A DNA stretch of 64,000 nucleotides from Azospirillum rugosum (GTDB lineage: Bacteria; Pseudomonadota; Alphaproteobacteria; Azospirillales; Azospirillaceae), in assembly GCF_017876155.1 (NCBI RefSeq), contig NZ_JAGINP010000032.1, forward strand, positions 29,229-93,228, written 5' to 3'. Below are positions 1-7,696 of this stretch, in pieces. The translations under genes were made by a program, and so were the position numbers. The notes beneath the pieces are model-generated. The model had not been told where the DNA came from. It saw nothing but the letters and a program-made list of their open reading frames with translations, and ran no database searches. Numbering within the stretch: the stretch's first letter is position 1; each line of letters opens with the position of its first letter.

Positions 1-264
1 GATCTGGGTCGCGGTGACGATCGGCCCGATGAAGGCGAAGGAGGAGCCCAGATAGGCGGGCAGCCGCCACTTCGTGAAGGCAAGATAGATCAGCGTGCCC
101 AGGCCGCTGGTCACCAGACCGACCGAGGGGTCGAGTCCGGTCAGGATCGGCACCAGGACGTTGGCGCCGAACATGGCGAACAGGTGCTGGAGGCTGAGCA
201 GGATGAAGGTGGCCGGGGGCGGACGCTCGTGAACGTCCAGCACCCGGTCGCGCGGTGCACTCAT
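1..264 (-). CDS. Uracil/xanthine permease (NCS2 family), N-terminal part, cut by window edge
   Basis: Eighty-eight codons read leftwards off the window from an ATG at 264. The translation has the N-terminal signature of UraA-type nucleobase:cation symporters: a short cytoplasmic lead, then LQHLFAMFGANVLVPILTGL, then SVGLVTSGLGTLIYL, then LPAYLGSSFAFIGPI, corresponding to the first membrane helices of the family. This family imports uracil or xanthine with protons at the inner membrane. The C-terminal four fifths lie outside the window, so specificity (uracil versus xanthine) cannot be read, although the QHLFAMFGA and LGSSFAFI segments are most UraA-like. The gene is divergent from nothing obvious; its upstream neighbour reads the same way. 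Confidence 0.88.
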   Translation of the reverse strand, partial: MSAPRDRVLDVHERPPPATFILLSLQHLFAMFGANVLVPILTGLDPSVGLVTSGLGTLIYLAFTKWRLPAYLGSSFAFIGPIVTATQI

Positions 265-376
265 AATATAAGGTCCCGTCCCGACGATAACGTGTGTGTG
301 CACACCGTTACTCCGACCGGGCCGGCGCGGTCAAATTCCCCGCACCCGGTCGTTTCGCCGCATGGGGCTTTGCGTC

Positions 377-856
377 TTACGGGGCGACGCCGACCCGCCA
401 GGGCTCCACGGGCGGTTCCAGGAAGGCGCCGACGACGCCGCCCAGGGATTCGGCGTGCAGCGAGTTCCGCTCGAAGGCGCAGAGGCCGGCGGGCAGCTGG
501 GCCACGCCCGGGTGGAAGGCGTAGGGGCGGGGTGCCGCGCGCGACAGGCTGGTGTCCTGGGTCATGGTGTTGGCCCGGGTCGCGGTCGGAACGCTCTGCT
601 CCACCCACAGCCACAGGACCCGCGGATCCGTTCGGAACCGGTTGAGAACGGCGTTCAGCGTTCCCTGGCATTCCGCGGGCGTGAGGTTGTGCAGACCCTG
701 GTCGACGACGTCCGTGTCCGTCACCACCGTGGCGGAGGCCAGCGACATCCAGCCGGCGAGCACGAGGCCGGACACCACGGCCCCGGTCAGCGACGTCGCT
801 GTCAGAAAGCCCAGTTCCTGCGGGGTATCACCCCAGTCGTTCGATCCGTCCTGCAT
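377..856 (-). CDS. Hypothetical protein with one N-terminal membrane segment
   Basis: A 159-residue reading frame starting MQDGSNDW. Residues about 18-42 form one hydrophobic segment (TGAVVSGLVLAGWMSLAS) and the remainder is a polar domain with no motif I recognise (the text around NLTPAECQGTLNAVLNRFRT looks like an amphipathic helix). It could be a membrane-anchored periplasmic protein. The frame stays open further upstream to 1189, but that extension is low-complexity and includes the AT-richer promoter-like DNA before the next gene, so I chose the ATG at 856. No function is proposed; the coding call rests on length and a sensible hydrophobic pattern. Confidence 0.55.
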   Translation of the reverse strand: MQDGSNDWGDTPQELGFLTATSLTGAVVSGLVLAGWMSLASATVVTDTDVVDQGLHNLTPAECQGTLNAVLNRFRTDPRVLWLWVEQSVPTATRANTMTQDTSLSRAAPRPYAFHPGVAQLPAGLCAFERNSLHAESLGGVVGAFLEPPVEPWRVGVAP

Positions 857-1237
857 GCCGATCCTTCGCTCCGCAACGCGGGCGCTCCGTCTTGTCCTGC
901 GCGAGGACGATAATTCCGAACGACGGTCGGGCGTGTGATGCGGATCAAGCGATCGGCACTTTTGACCAAAGTTTATCCCGCCAAAATTTGTCCCGCCCGT
1001 CCCTTGCCGCTGCCGCCGGAGCGTCCGGACCCAGCCACCAACCGTTTGAGTCCGATGCGGTTCCGAAACGATTAAGCCTTTCCCTGGATCGGCGCACCCC
1101 GACCGGCAAACGGCCATGCTCCGGCCGGGCTCGGATACCACCCCTAATTTGGTTAACGAAACCCTAACGTTCCTGTAGCGTAACCACACTCGATAGGATA
1201 AGGTTTCGTCACTTCATCCTTTCGGGAATGACTGACG
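857..1237. other. Intergenic region upstream of the LuxR-type regulator
   Basis: About 380 nt without a convincing gene. It is less GC-rich than its surroundings near 1140-1210, where the promoter of the rightward regulator at 1238 must lie, and it also carries the 5' side of the leftward gene ending at 377. I see no clear sigma-70 hexamers, repeat or RNA element. Confidence 0.5.
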
Positions 1238-1903
1238 ATGCACTCCGTCTCCGTAGCTTTGATCGATTCGAATAACCTGTTCCGTCAGGGCCTGAAGGCG
1301 TTGCTCGCGGACCAGGAGTTCCAGATCACGCGAGAGGCCTCGTCTTTGAGCGCCGCGCTGTCGATGTCCGCCGAGGAGAATCCGCCGCAACTGCTTCTCG
1401 TCGATCCGGCCGGCATGGGAGACAGCGTGCAGGTGGTCCAGACGCTGAAGACCACGCTGCCGGACGCGCGCGTGGTCCTGCTGACCGGCAAGCTGGACGG
1501 CGAGGTCATGGCCAAGGCGATCCAGGCCGGTGCCGACGGTTTCCTGATGAAGGACATGTCGGTGGAGGCGCTGGCGCAGTCTCTTCGCCTGGTCATGCTG
1601 GGCGAAAAGGTGTTGCCGAGCGATCTGGCCGCCCTTCTGATCAGCGGCCGCATGAACGGCAGCAGCATGGAATTGCCGGTGTCGCGCAAGGGGGTCTCGC
1701 AGCGCGAGGCGCAAATCCTGCGCTGCCTGCTGAACGGCGACAGCAACAAGCTGATCGCGAACCAGCTGAACATCACCGAGGCGACCGTGAAGGTCCACCT
1801 GAAGAGCCTGCTGCGCAAGATCGACGCGTCGAACCGCACGCAGGCCGCCATCTGGGGCCTCAACAACGGCTTCGGCGAAGGCGGGACCTTCGCCGCGAAC
1901 TGA
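1238..1903 (+). CDS. LuxR/NarL-family response regulator with degenerate receiver
   Basis: A 221-residue two-domain regulator. Residues 1-125 have the receiver fold: the likely phospho-acceptor is D56 in LLLVDPAG, the Thr/Lys positions follow in VVLLTGKLDG and GFLMKDMS. The acidic pocket that normally reads DD reads ALIDSN here, so only D10 is left and phosphorylation may be weak or absent. Residues about 150-215 are a standard LuxR helix-turn-helix (VSQREAQILRCLLNGDSNK, NITEATVKVHLKSLLRKI). No kinase lies beside it, so it is an orphan regulator. Two strong terminators follow the gene. Targets cannot be inferred from context. Confidence 0.9.
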   Translation: MHSVSVALIDSNNLFRQGLKALLADQEFQITREASSLSAALSMSAEENPPQLLLVDPAGMGDSVQVVQTLKTTLPDARVVLLTGKLDGEVMAKAIQAGADGFLMKDMSVEALAQSLRLVMLGEKVLPSDLAALLISGRMNGSSMELPVSRKGVSQREAQILRCLLNGDSNKLIANQLNITEATVKVHLKSLLRKIDASNRTQAAIWGLNNGFGEGGTFAAN

Positions 1904-1920
1904 CAAGCCCGGACTTCCAA

Positions 1921-1967
1921 AACGAAAAAGCCCAGCGGCCTTGGACGCTGGGCTTTTTCGTTTTTGG
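1921..1967 (+). terminator. Rho-independent terminator of the LuxR-type regulator
   Basis: Seventeen-base arms at 1921-1937 and 1946-1962 pair perfectly around an 8-nt loop. The right arm contains GGGCTTTTTCG and runs into TTTTT. The A-run on the left arm would let it act from the other direction as well. Confidence 0.92.
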
Positions 1968-2022
1968 CTTGGCTCGGTCAGCCTGCACAAAATCACCCGG
2001 ACACAAAATCACCCGGGCACGC

Positions 2023-2066
2023 AAAGACGCCCGGTCGGGGCAATCCCGACCGGGCGTCTTTTTTAG
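2023..2066. terminator. Bidirectional terminator between the regulator and the cold-shock gene
   Basis: Seventeen-base perfect arms at 2023-2039 and 2045-2061 around a 5-nt loop, followed by TTTTTT on the plus strand. It sits directly after the stop of the leftward cold-shock gene (which ends at 2072), for which the T-run is shorter, and backs up the preceding terminator for rightward transcription. Confidence 0.88.
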
Positions 2067-2071
2067 GTGCG

Positions 2072-2656
2072 TCAGGCGATCTCGATGCGCTCGGCCTCGG
2101 GACCCTTCTGGCCCTGACGGACGGTGATGCGCACGCGCTCACCATCGGACAGGCTGCTGAGGCCCGACCGCTCCACCGCCTTGACATGGACGAACACGTC
2201 CTTGCCGCCGTTGTCCGGCGCGATGAAGCCGAAGCCCTTGGTGGCGTTGAACCACTTCACGGTGCCGTCCATGGTCTCGCCGGAGCTGGCGCCATAGCCC
2301 TGGTCGTCCCAGCCGCCGCGGCGCGGCGCGCCGTAGGAGGAGGAACCGCCGCGCGACGACGAGCGGCCGCCGCCACCCGACGTGGCGGTCGAGGTGTCGA
2401 CGGAGTGGAGAACCGCCACCTGCGGGCCCTTCGGGCCGCGGGACAGGTCGACCAGCAGCGTCGCACCCTCGGGCAGCGAGTCGTGGCCGGCGAACTGGAC
2501 GACGGAGGCGTGCAGGAACGCGTCCGGCGAGCCGTCTTCCGGCGTCACGAAGCCGAAGCCCTTCTCGGGGTTGTACCACTTGACCGTGGCGGTCACGTCG
2601 CGTTGGGTGATCTCGGAGGGGGCGCGGGAGCCGCCGCGCGGCGAGCGATCGTACAT
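2072..2656 (-). CDS. Cold-shock protein with two CSD domains
   Basis: A 194-residue protein with two cold-shock domains. The first (residues about 20-85) has ATVKWYNPEKGFGFVTPEDG and DAFLHASVV, the second (about 128-194) has GTVKWFNATKGFGFIAPDNG and DVFVHVKAV; both keep the RNP1 (KGFGFI/V) and RNP2 (VFVH / AFLH) motifs that bind single-stranded nucleic acid. A 40-residue Gly/Ser/Arg linker (SSSRGGSSSYGAPRRGG) joins them. Ordinary CspA proteins are about 70 residues with one domain; the tandem form is common in Alphaproteobacteria. I chose the ATG at 2656 because it has a purine-rich ACGAG upstream; a GTG at 2692 would add 12 residues but has no ribosome site. Confidence 0.93.
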   Translation of the reverse strand: MYDRSPRGGSRAPSEITQRDVTATVKWYNPEKGFGFVTPEDGSPDAFLHASVVQFAGHDSLPEGATLLVDLSRGPKGPQVAVLHSVDTSTATSGGGGRSSSRGGSSSYGAPRRGGWDDQGYGASSGETMDGTVKWFNATKGFGFIAPDNGGKDVFVHVKAVERSGLSSLSDGERVRITVRQGQKGPEAERIEIA

Positions 2657-2918
2657 CAAAGTCTCGTAAAACAGATAACAGGCAGCTTCCACCTTGGAAG
2701 CGCTTTCCCAACGATGCCTGTAGAAACCGCCGAACGCAACCGGTATTGCCCGGATCGAGAAATAATCTTCAAGAGAAGTCTCCCGCGGGTGCGAAATCGT
2801 AGGCTGGGCGGTTCGACCTTGACCAAAAAAGCGTCACACTTCATATCCGACAATACAGCGTTCCACCCCATCGGTTCGTGAACAGCCACGCCGCCGCCTG
2901 AGACGCAGGACGCATCCC

Positions 2919-3275
2919 ATGCCCGATCACAGGCCACCCACCCATCCGTCGATTTCGCCCCAGCCGCCACAAGATATTGATCCGCAGGACGGATTGTACG
3001 CAATCCCTGACTGCGAGGGCTGCGGGGCCTGCTGCTCCTTCTCGTGGGAGTGGCCGACCCTGATCGGCGACCACGACGGCGACGGCATCCCGGCCTACCT
3101 GATCGAGGACGGGCGCATGCGCTGCGACGGCGACCGCTGCGCGGCGCTGGCCGGCACCATCGGCGACTCGGTGCATTGCCGCGTCTACGCCGACCGCCCC
3201 CTGGTCTGCCGCGAATTCACCGCGGGCAGCGAGGCCTGCCACGCCGTCCGCGCCCATTTCGGGCTGGACGAATAG
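2919..3275 (+). CDS. YkgJ-family cysteine cluster protein
   Basis: A 118-residue protein with the CxxCxxCC signature of the YkgJ/UPF0153 family: C32, C35, C38 and C39 in DCEGCGACC, followed by C69, C74, C87, C97 and C107 in the usual CRVYADRPLVCREF context. Such proteins are thought to bind zinc or an iron-sulfur cluster; their cellular role is not settled. The first 25 residues are proline-rich and look disordered. It stands alone between the cold-shock gene (divergent) and a cupin remnant (convergent). Confidence 0.9.
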   Translation: MPDHRPPTHPSISPQPPQDIDPQDGLYAIPDCEGCGACCSFSWEWPTLIGDHDGDGIPAYLIEDGRMRCDGDRCAALAGTIGDSVHCRVYADRPLVCREFTAGSEACHAVRAHFGLDE

Positions 3276-3306
3276 GGAATCGCGCCGGAACCGACGAGAC
3301 GATTCG

Positions 3307-3420
3307 TCAGAGAATGTAGGTCATCACCAGATACAGCACCGCCTCGTCCGCGCCGACGTTGCGGTAGGCGTGCGGGACGTCGGCGTCGAACTGGGGAAAG
3401 AGCGCGCGCGAGGTGAAGCG
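3307..3420 (-). pseudogene. Remnant of a cupin-domain (HTH-cupin regulator-like) gene, C-terminus only
   Basis: About 37 in-frame codons ending in a stop at 3307 translate to FDADVPHAYRNVGADEAVLY followed by LVMTYIL. This closely resembles the C-terminal strands of cupin domains in XRE-cupin transcriptional regulators (the phrase D-x-PHxYRNxG then a hydrophobic strand). Nothing upstream in this frame looks like the rest of a cupin; instead the frame runs into the antisense of the sulfate-binding protein gene. I therefore read it as the surviving 3' end of a gene truncated by the insertion or rearrangement that placed the sulfate-binding gene here. Confidence 0.5.
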
Positions 3421-3461
3421 GCCGTCGCGGGAAGCGAGCGGCTTGGAGTCGCGGCAGCGGA

Positions 3462-4481
3462 TTACCGCGGTCCCGCGCTCTGGTAAATTTGATCGAAGAC
3501 GCCGCCGTCCGCGAAGTGGGTCGCCTGCGCCTTGCGCCAGCCGCCGAAGGTCTGGTCGACGGTCACCAGGCGGACGTCGGCGAAGCGTCCCGCATACTGG
3601 CGGGCCAGCTCTGGATGGCGCGGACGGTAGAAGTTCTTCGCGGCAACCTCCTGCCCCTCGCGGGTGTAGAGGTACTGCACATAGGCTTCCGCGACCTTGC
3701 GGGTCCCCTTGCGGTCGACCACGCTGTCCACCACGGCGACCGGCGGCTCGGCCAGGATCGACAGGGGCGGGACGACGATCTCGAACGTGTCGGCGCCGAA
3801 CTCCTGCAAGGACAGGTAGGCCTCGTTCTCCCAGGCGAGCAGCACGTCGCCCTGGCCGCGCTGGACGAAGGTCAACGCGGCACCGCGGGCACCGCTGTCC
3901 AGAACCGGCACATGCTTGTACAGGTCGGCGACGAAGGCCTTGGCCTTGGCCTCGTCGTTGCCGTTCTTGTCCAGCGCGTAGGCCCAGGCGGCCAGGTAGT
4001 TCCAGCGGGCGCCGCCGGACGTTTTCGGGTTGGGCGTGATCACCTGCACGTCCGGCCTCACCAGGTCGTCCCAGTCCTTGATCCCTTTGGGATTGCCCTT
4101 GCGCACCAGGAACACGATGGTCGAGGTGTAGGGGGAGCTGTTGTTCGGCAGGCGCGACTGCCAGTCCTTGGCGATCAGCCCGGCGTCGGCGATGGCGTCG
4201 ATGTCGTAGCCCAGCGCCAGCGTGACCACGTCGGCGTCCAGCCCGTCCATGACCGAGCGCGCCTGGCTGCCGGAGCCGCCGTGCGACTGCCGGACCACGA
4301 CGGACTGCCCCGTCTCCGCCTTCCAGGCCCGGCCGAAGGCCTGGTTGAACTCCGTGTACAGCTCCCGCGTCGGGTCGTAGGAGACGTTCAGGATGGTGTC
4401 CCCGCCGGCCGCGCGGGCCGTGGCGAGTGCCGCGAGCAGCAGGCCGCCGACCAGGACACTCAGACTGAAGCGCGACGTCAT
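3462..4481 (-). CDS. sbp: Sulfate ABC transporter substrate-binding protein
   Basis: A 339-residue periplasmic binding protein. It begins with a signal peptide (about 24 residues: hydrophobic VLVGGLLLAALATARA then a cleavage-type AA-G). Family signatures are LNVSYDPTRELY near the mature N-terminus, SHGGSGSQARSV, VITPNPKTSGGARWNYLAAW, and FGADTFEIVVPPLSILAEPP, all typical of Sbp/CysP. It captures sulfate or thiosulfate for the CysTWA importer. No cysT, cysW or cysA lies beside it, so it must work with a transporter encoded elsewhere or be an extra binding protein. The region just downstream holds a cupin-gene remnant. Confidence 0.93.
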   Translation of the reverse strand: MTSRFSLSVLVGGLLLAALATARAAGGDTILNVSYDPTRELYTEFNQAFGRAWKAETGQSVVVRQSHGGSGSQARSVMDGLDADVVTLALGYDIDAIADAGLIAKDWQSRLPNNSSPYTSTIVFLVRKGNPKGIKDWDDLVRPDVQVITPNPKTSGGARWNYLAAWAYALDKNGNDEAKAKAFVADLYKHVPVLDSGARGAALTFVQRGQGDVLLAWENEAYLSLQEFGADTFEIVVPPLSILAEPPVAVVDSVVDRKGTRKVAEAYVQYLYTREGQEVAAKNFYRPRHPELARQYAGRFADVRLVTVDQTFGGWRKAQATHFADGGVFDQIYQSAGPR

Positions 4482-4606
4482 GTGGAATTTCCCGCGGATA
4501 CGTTCCGTACCGGGGATTAGAACACCAGAGAAGTCTATCCTTCAAGTGGATTTTATTTTCCAGAAATGTGGAATTCCTCGCCCCATTCGACAAACGATAG
4601 GTGTAT

Positions 4607-5362
4607 TTAACGGAACGCCTCCCTCAGGCGCTTTGCTTCGGCCACCAGCCCGGGCAGCAGGGCCAGGGCCTGCGCGTCCTCCCCGCCGCGGCAGGCGATT
4701 TCGATGCGCGTCGCGATCCGCATGACGGCCGTCCCGCCGAAGCTGCCGGCCAGGCTGGCCAAATCATGCGCCTCCGCCGCCAGCCGACGGGGGTCGCCCC
4801 CCTCGGACAGCGCCTCCAGCCGGAGGAGCCGGCGGTCCAGATCGCCGAGAAAGCTGTCGATGATCATCCGCCGTTCCGCGTCCGGCAGCGAGGCTGTCGC
4901 CTGGTCGAGGATCGCGCTGTCCAGCGGCGGCGGCGCGCCCGTCCGGCCCTCCTCCTCCGCGCCGCCGGATGGCGACAGCCAGCGCTCCACGACCGCCAGG
5001 AGGGCCGCGGGATTGACCGGCTTGCCGAGGTGGTCGTCCATGCCCGCCGCCCGGCAGGCCTCCCGCGTCTCCGGCAGGGTGTCGGCGGTCAGCGCGACGA
5101 TCGGGACGTGCGCCCAGGGATCGCCCAGCGCCCGGATGGCCTGCGCCGCCGCGAAGCCGTCCATGCCCGGCATCTGGACGTCCATCAGCACGAGGTCGGC
5201 GCCGTTGCCCAGAAGGAGGGACACCGCCTCCGCCCCGTCGCCCGCGACCTCCACCGCATGGCCGGCGCGGCGCAGCAGGGACGCGACGATCAGCTGGTTC
5301 GTCGGGTTGTCCTCCGCGACCAGGATGCGCCCGGTCAACGTCTGGCCCCGGCCCTCCGCCAT
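4607..5362 (-). CDS. Receiver-Hpt phosphotransfer protein
   Basis: A 251-residue protein. Residues 12-130 are a receiver domain: acidic pair E17-D18 in VAEDNPTNQ, phospho-acceptor D61 in LVLMDVQMPGMDG, and K114 in LGKPVNP; this resembles the receiver of hybrid kinases. Residues about 147-251 are an Hpt domain with the phosphorylatable H199 in AHDLASLAGSFGG. No kinase or ATPase domain is present. The ATG overlaps the stop of the upstream sigma-54 regulator gene (TGATG), so the two are translationally coupled. It probably relays phosphate between an unlinked hybrid kinase and the LuxO-like regulator next door; that direction of flow is inference. Confidence 0.88.
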   Translation of the reverse strand: MAEGRGQTLTGRILVAEDNPTNQLIVASLLRRAGHAVEVAGDGAEAVSLLLGNGADLVLMDVQMPGMDGFAAAQAIRALGDPWAHVPIVALTADTLPETREACRAAGMDDHLGKPVNPAALLAVVERWLSPSGGAEEEGRTGAPPPLDSAILDQATASLPDAERRMIIDSFLGDLDRRLLRLEALSEGGDPRRLAAEAHDLASLAGSFGGTAVMRIATRIEIACRGGEDAQALALLPGLVAEAKRLREAFR

Positions 5363-6780
5363 CAGCCCCCTCCCCCGTCGCCGTCGGTTTTCCACTGCTG
5401 GAGCTTGCGGTAGATGGTGGACGGGCTGATCTCCAGCAGCGAGGCCGCGCGCGGGACGTCGTCGCCGCACAGGCGCAGAGCGCGCTGGATCATGTCCTTT
5501 TCCAGCCGCCAGAGGGGCGTGATGGTCTCCTCCGCCGGGTCGGCCGGGGGAACGCCTTGGGCCGCCACCGGAACGGCTGCGGCCCGGCGCGGCGTCGCCC
5601 CACCGCCCCGCAAGGGCGGCGGCAGCATGTCCGCCGTCACGACCTCGCCGTCGTGCAGGACCACGATCTGCCGCACCACATTCTGCATCTGCCGGATGTT
5701 GCCCGGCCAGTCGCAGGACCGGAAGGCGGCCTCGACCTCCGGCGCGAAGGCGGTGAATCGGCGCCCTTCCTCCCGCGCGCAGTCGGCGAGCAGGGCGCGG
5801 GCGATCAGCAGCGCGTCGCCGCCGCGGTCGCGCAACGGCGGCAGGTGCAGCGGGATGACGTGCAGGCGGTAGTAGAGGTCCTCGCGGAAGCGCCCCTCCT
5901 CCACCTCGCGCAGGGGGTCGCGGTTGGTGGCGGCGACGAAGCGGACGTCCACCTTCTCCGCCCTGGAGCTGCCCACCGGCTGGATCACCCCGGTCTGGAT
6001 GAAGCGCAGCAGCTTGGCCTGGAGGTCGAAGGGCATCTCGCACACCTCGTCCAGGAACAGCGTCCCGCCGTCCGCCTGCGCCGCCGCCCCGACGCGGTCG
6101 GCGGTCGCCCCGGTGAAGGCGCCGCGGACGTGGCCGAAGATCTCGCTTTCCAGGAGGTCCTTCGGGATCGCCGCGCAGTTCAGCGCGACGAAGGGCTTGC
6201 CGCGGCGCGGGCTGGCCTGGTGGATCGCCTCCGCCGCGACCTCCTTTCCGGTGCCGCTTTCGCCGGTGATGAAGACGCTGGCGCGGCTGGCCGCGACGCT
6301 CTCGATCGTGCGGTAGACGGCCTGCATCTCCGGCGACGCGCCGATGAAGCCGTGGAAGCGGTCGCGATCCAGGTCCCGGCGGTAGCCGTCGACCATCCGC
6401 GCCAGCGAGCGGCGCTCCAGCGCGTTGCGCAGCGTGACGTTCAGGCGCTCCGCCGTGAAGGGCTTGACCAGGAAGTCGAAGGCGCCGCAGCGCATCGCCT
6501 CCACCGCCACGCCGACCGAGCCGTGGGCGGTGACGACGATCACCGACACGTCGGGGTCGCGCTCCCGCAGGATGCGCAGGACGTCCAGCCCCTCCATGTC
6601 CGGCAGCTTGAGGTCGAGGATCACGCCGTCGGGCGGGCGGGCTTCCGCCGCCGCCAGGGCGTCCCGGCCGGTTTCGGCATGGGCCACGTCATAGGCCTCG
6701 GCCCGCATGAACTCCATGTAGAGCCGGGCAAGGGGGGCCGTGTCCTCGATCAGCAGAATCCTGTGCGCCCGTGAACCCAC
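5362..6780 (-). CDS. Sigma-54-dependent response regulator, LuxO/NtrC family
   Basis: A 472-residue activator starting at a GTG at 6780, chosen because GGGGAGGG lies 7 nt upstream. Domains: receiver 1-120 (IED pocket, D56 in GVILDLKLPD, K106 in LVKPF); AAA+ sigma-54 interaction domain about 145-370 with Walker A GESGTGKE (172-179 region), the sigma-54 contact loop GAFTGA (220-225), and Walker B GGTLFLDE; C-terminal Fis-type helix-turn-helix with LEISPSTIYRKLQQW. The overall arrangement matches LuxO-type regulators, which are often fed by Hpt proteins, and the next gene encodes one. It activates sigma-54 promoters; target genes are unknown. Confidence 0.93.
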   Translation of the reverse strand: MGSRAHRILLIEDTAPLARLYMEFMRAEAYDVAHAETGRDALAAAEARPPDGVILDLKLPDMEGLDVLRILRERDPDVSVIVVTAHGSVGVAVEAMRCGAFDFLVKPFTAERLNVTLRNALERRSLARMVDGYRRDLDRDRFHGFIGASPEMQAVYRTIESVAASRASVFITGESGTGKEVAAEAIHQASPRRGKPFVALNCAAIPKDLLESEIFGHVRGAFTGATADRVGAAAQADGGTLFLDEVCEMPFDLQAKLLRFIQTGVIQPVGSSRAEKVDVRFVAATNRDPLREVEEGRFREDLYYRLHVIPLHLPPLRDRGGDALLIARALLADCAREEGRRFTAFAPEVEAAFRSCDWPGNIRQMQNVVRQIVVLHDGEVVTADMLPPPLRGGGATPRRAAAVPVAAQGVPPADPAEETITPLWRLEKDMIQRALRLCGDDVPRAASLLEISPSTIYRKLQQWKTDGDGGGG

Positions 6781-7102
6781 GATCGAGCCCTCCCCGTCCC
6801 GGACCGGCCTCCGGTCAACCAAGTTGTAGCGCCCTTTCAACCGTCGCGCATTCCCGATCGCGGGCGTGGATCGGCCGCGGACGCCTTCTGCGACAGCATC
6901 TCGCAGCTTGAGAGCCGAAATGACGGCGGCGGGAGCGCACAGGCCCGCAAGGCGCGGCTTCCGGCCCGGCTGACGCTTGGCCCGCGGCGTGCAGTGACGG
7001 GCTTCGAACCTGGATTGCCGACCTGGCCTGGATTGCCGACCTGGCCTGGATTGCCGACCTGGCCCGGATTGCCGACCTGGATTGTGACGCCGAGGACCGA
7101 CC
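6781..7102. other. Intergenic region between divergent signalling and polysaccharide genes
   Basis: About 320 nt between the leftward sigma-54 regulator and the rightward acyltransferase. Its right third is a tandem repeat (separate entry). The rest carries the two divergent promoters, for which I cannot name hexamers with confidence. Confidence 0.5.
7011..7082. repeat. 18-nt tandem repeat, four copies
   Basis: Four head-to-tail copies of the unit TGGATTGCCGACCTGGCC start at 7011, 7029, 7047 and 7065; the last copy differs by T to C at its first base and is two bases short. It ends 20 nt before the ATG of the acyltransferase gene, so it occupies the promoter or 5' leader of the acyltransferase/glycosyltransferase pair. 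Confidence 0.92.
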
Positions 7103-7696
7103 ATGAAGACCGCCGCCCTCTCCCCGCGCCGTTGGATCGAAGCCCGCCTGCGCGCCTGCCTCCACAAGGCCCTGAACGCGCTTGGCGGCCGGCAGGCGGC
7201 GCCCGCGCAGCCCACCCCGGCGCCGGAGCGTCTTGGAGCCCCGCCGCAGGTCCTCGGCCCGTTGCGGCTGACCCTGGGCGCCGGCTGCCGCGTGTCGGAC
7301 CGGATCACCTTTTCCGGCCGGGGGACGGGATCCGACGTGCCCGAACTGTTGGTCGGGCGCAACGTCGACATCGGCTGGGAGACGACCATCGCCGTCGGCC
7401 GGCGCGTGACCCTGGGCGACAACGTGCGCATCGCCGGGCGCGCCCTGCTGGCCGGCTACCCCGGCCATCCGCAGGATCCGGACGCCGAGGCCCAGGTGGG
7501 CGACATCGTGCTGGAGGACGACGTCTGGCTGTCCACGGGCGTGGTCGTCGGCGCGGGCGTGCGGATCGGGCGGGGCACCGTGGTCGCGGCGGGCAGCGTG
7601 GTGACCCACGACCTGCCGCCCATGGTCCTGGCCGGCGGCATTCCGGCCCGGGTCATCCGCCCTCTGGTTCCCAACCCCGGGGGACGGCTCCTGTGA
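7103..7696 (+). CDS. Left-handed beta-helix acyltransferase (hexapeptide family)
   Basis: A 197-residue protein whose residues about 55-190 carry the imperfect hexapeptide repeats of a left-handed beta-helix (VGRNVDIGWETTIAVGRRVT, LGDNVRIAG, VVVGAGVRIGRGTVVAAGSV) and the closing GGIPARVIRP typical of maltose/galactoside O-acetyltransferase-like enzymes. These transfer acetyl or other acyl groups from CoA to sugars. The first 50 residues are a variable, Pro/Ala-rich lead. The stop overlaps the start of the glycosyltransferase gene (GTGA), suggesting that both act on the same cell-surface glycan. Substrate unknown. Confidence 0.88.
   Translation: MKTAALSPRRWIEARLRACLHKALNALGGRQAAPAQPTPAPERLGAPPQVLGPLRLTLGAGCRVSDRITFSGRGTGSDVPELLVGRNVDIGWETTIAVGRRVTLGDNVRIAGRALLAGYPGHPQDPDAEAQVGDIVLEDDVWLSTGVVVGAGVRIGRGTVVAAGSVVTHDLPPMVLAGGIPARVIRPLVPNPGGRLL

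Noticed and set aside
285..310. GTGTGCACAC palindrome upstream of the uracil permease gene
   Set aside because: Only the ten-base core is symmetrical and it is part of a GT run; too weak to call an operator.
3307..4593. Long minus-strand frame of 428 codons over the sulfate-binding gene
   Set aside because: Most of it is a shadow of the sbp gene in another frame; only its last 37 codons look protein-like (cupin remnant).
7011..7082. Tandem repeat considered as a CRISPR array
   Set aside because: Units are adjacent without spacers and no cas gene is present.
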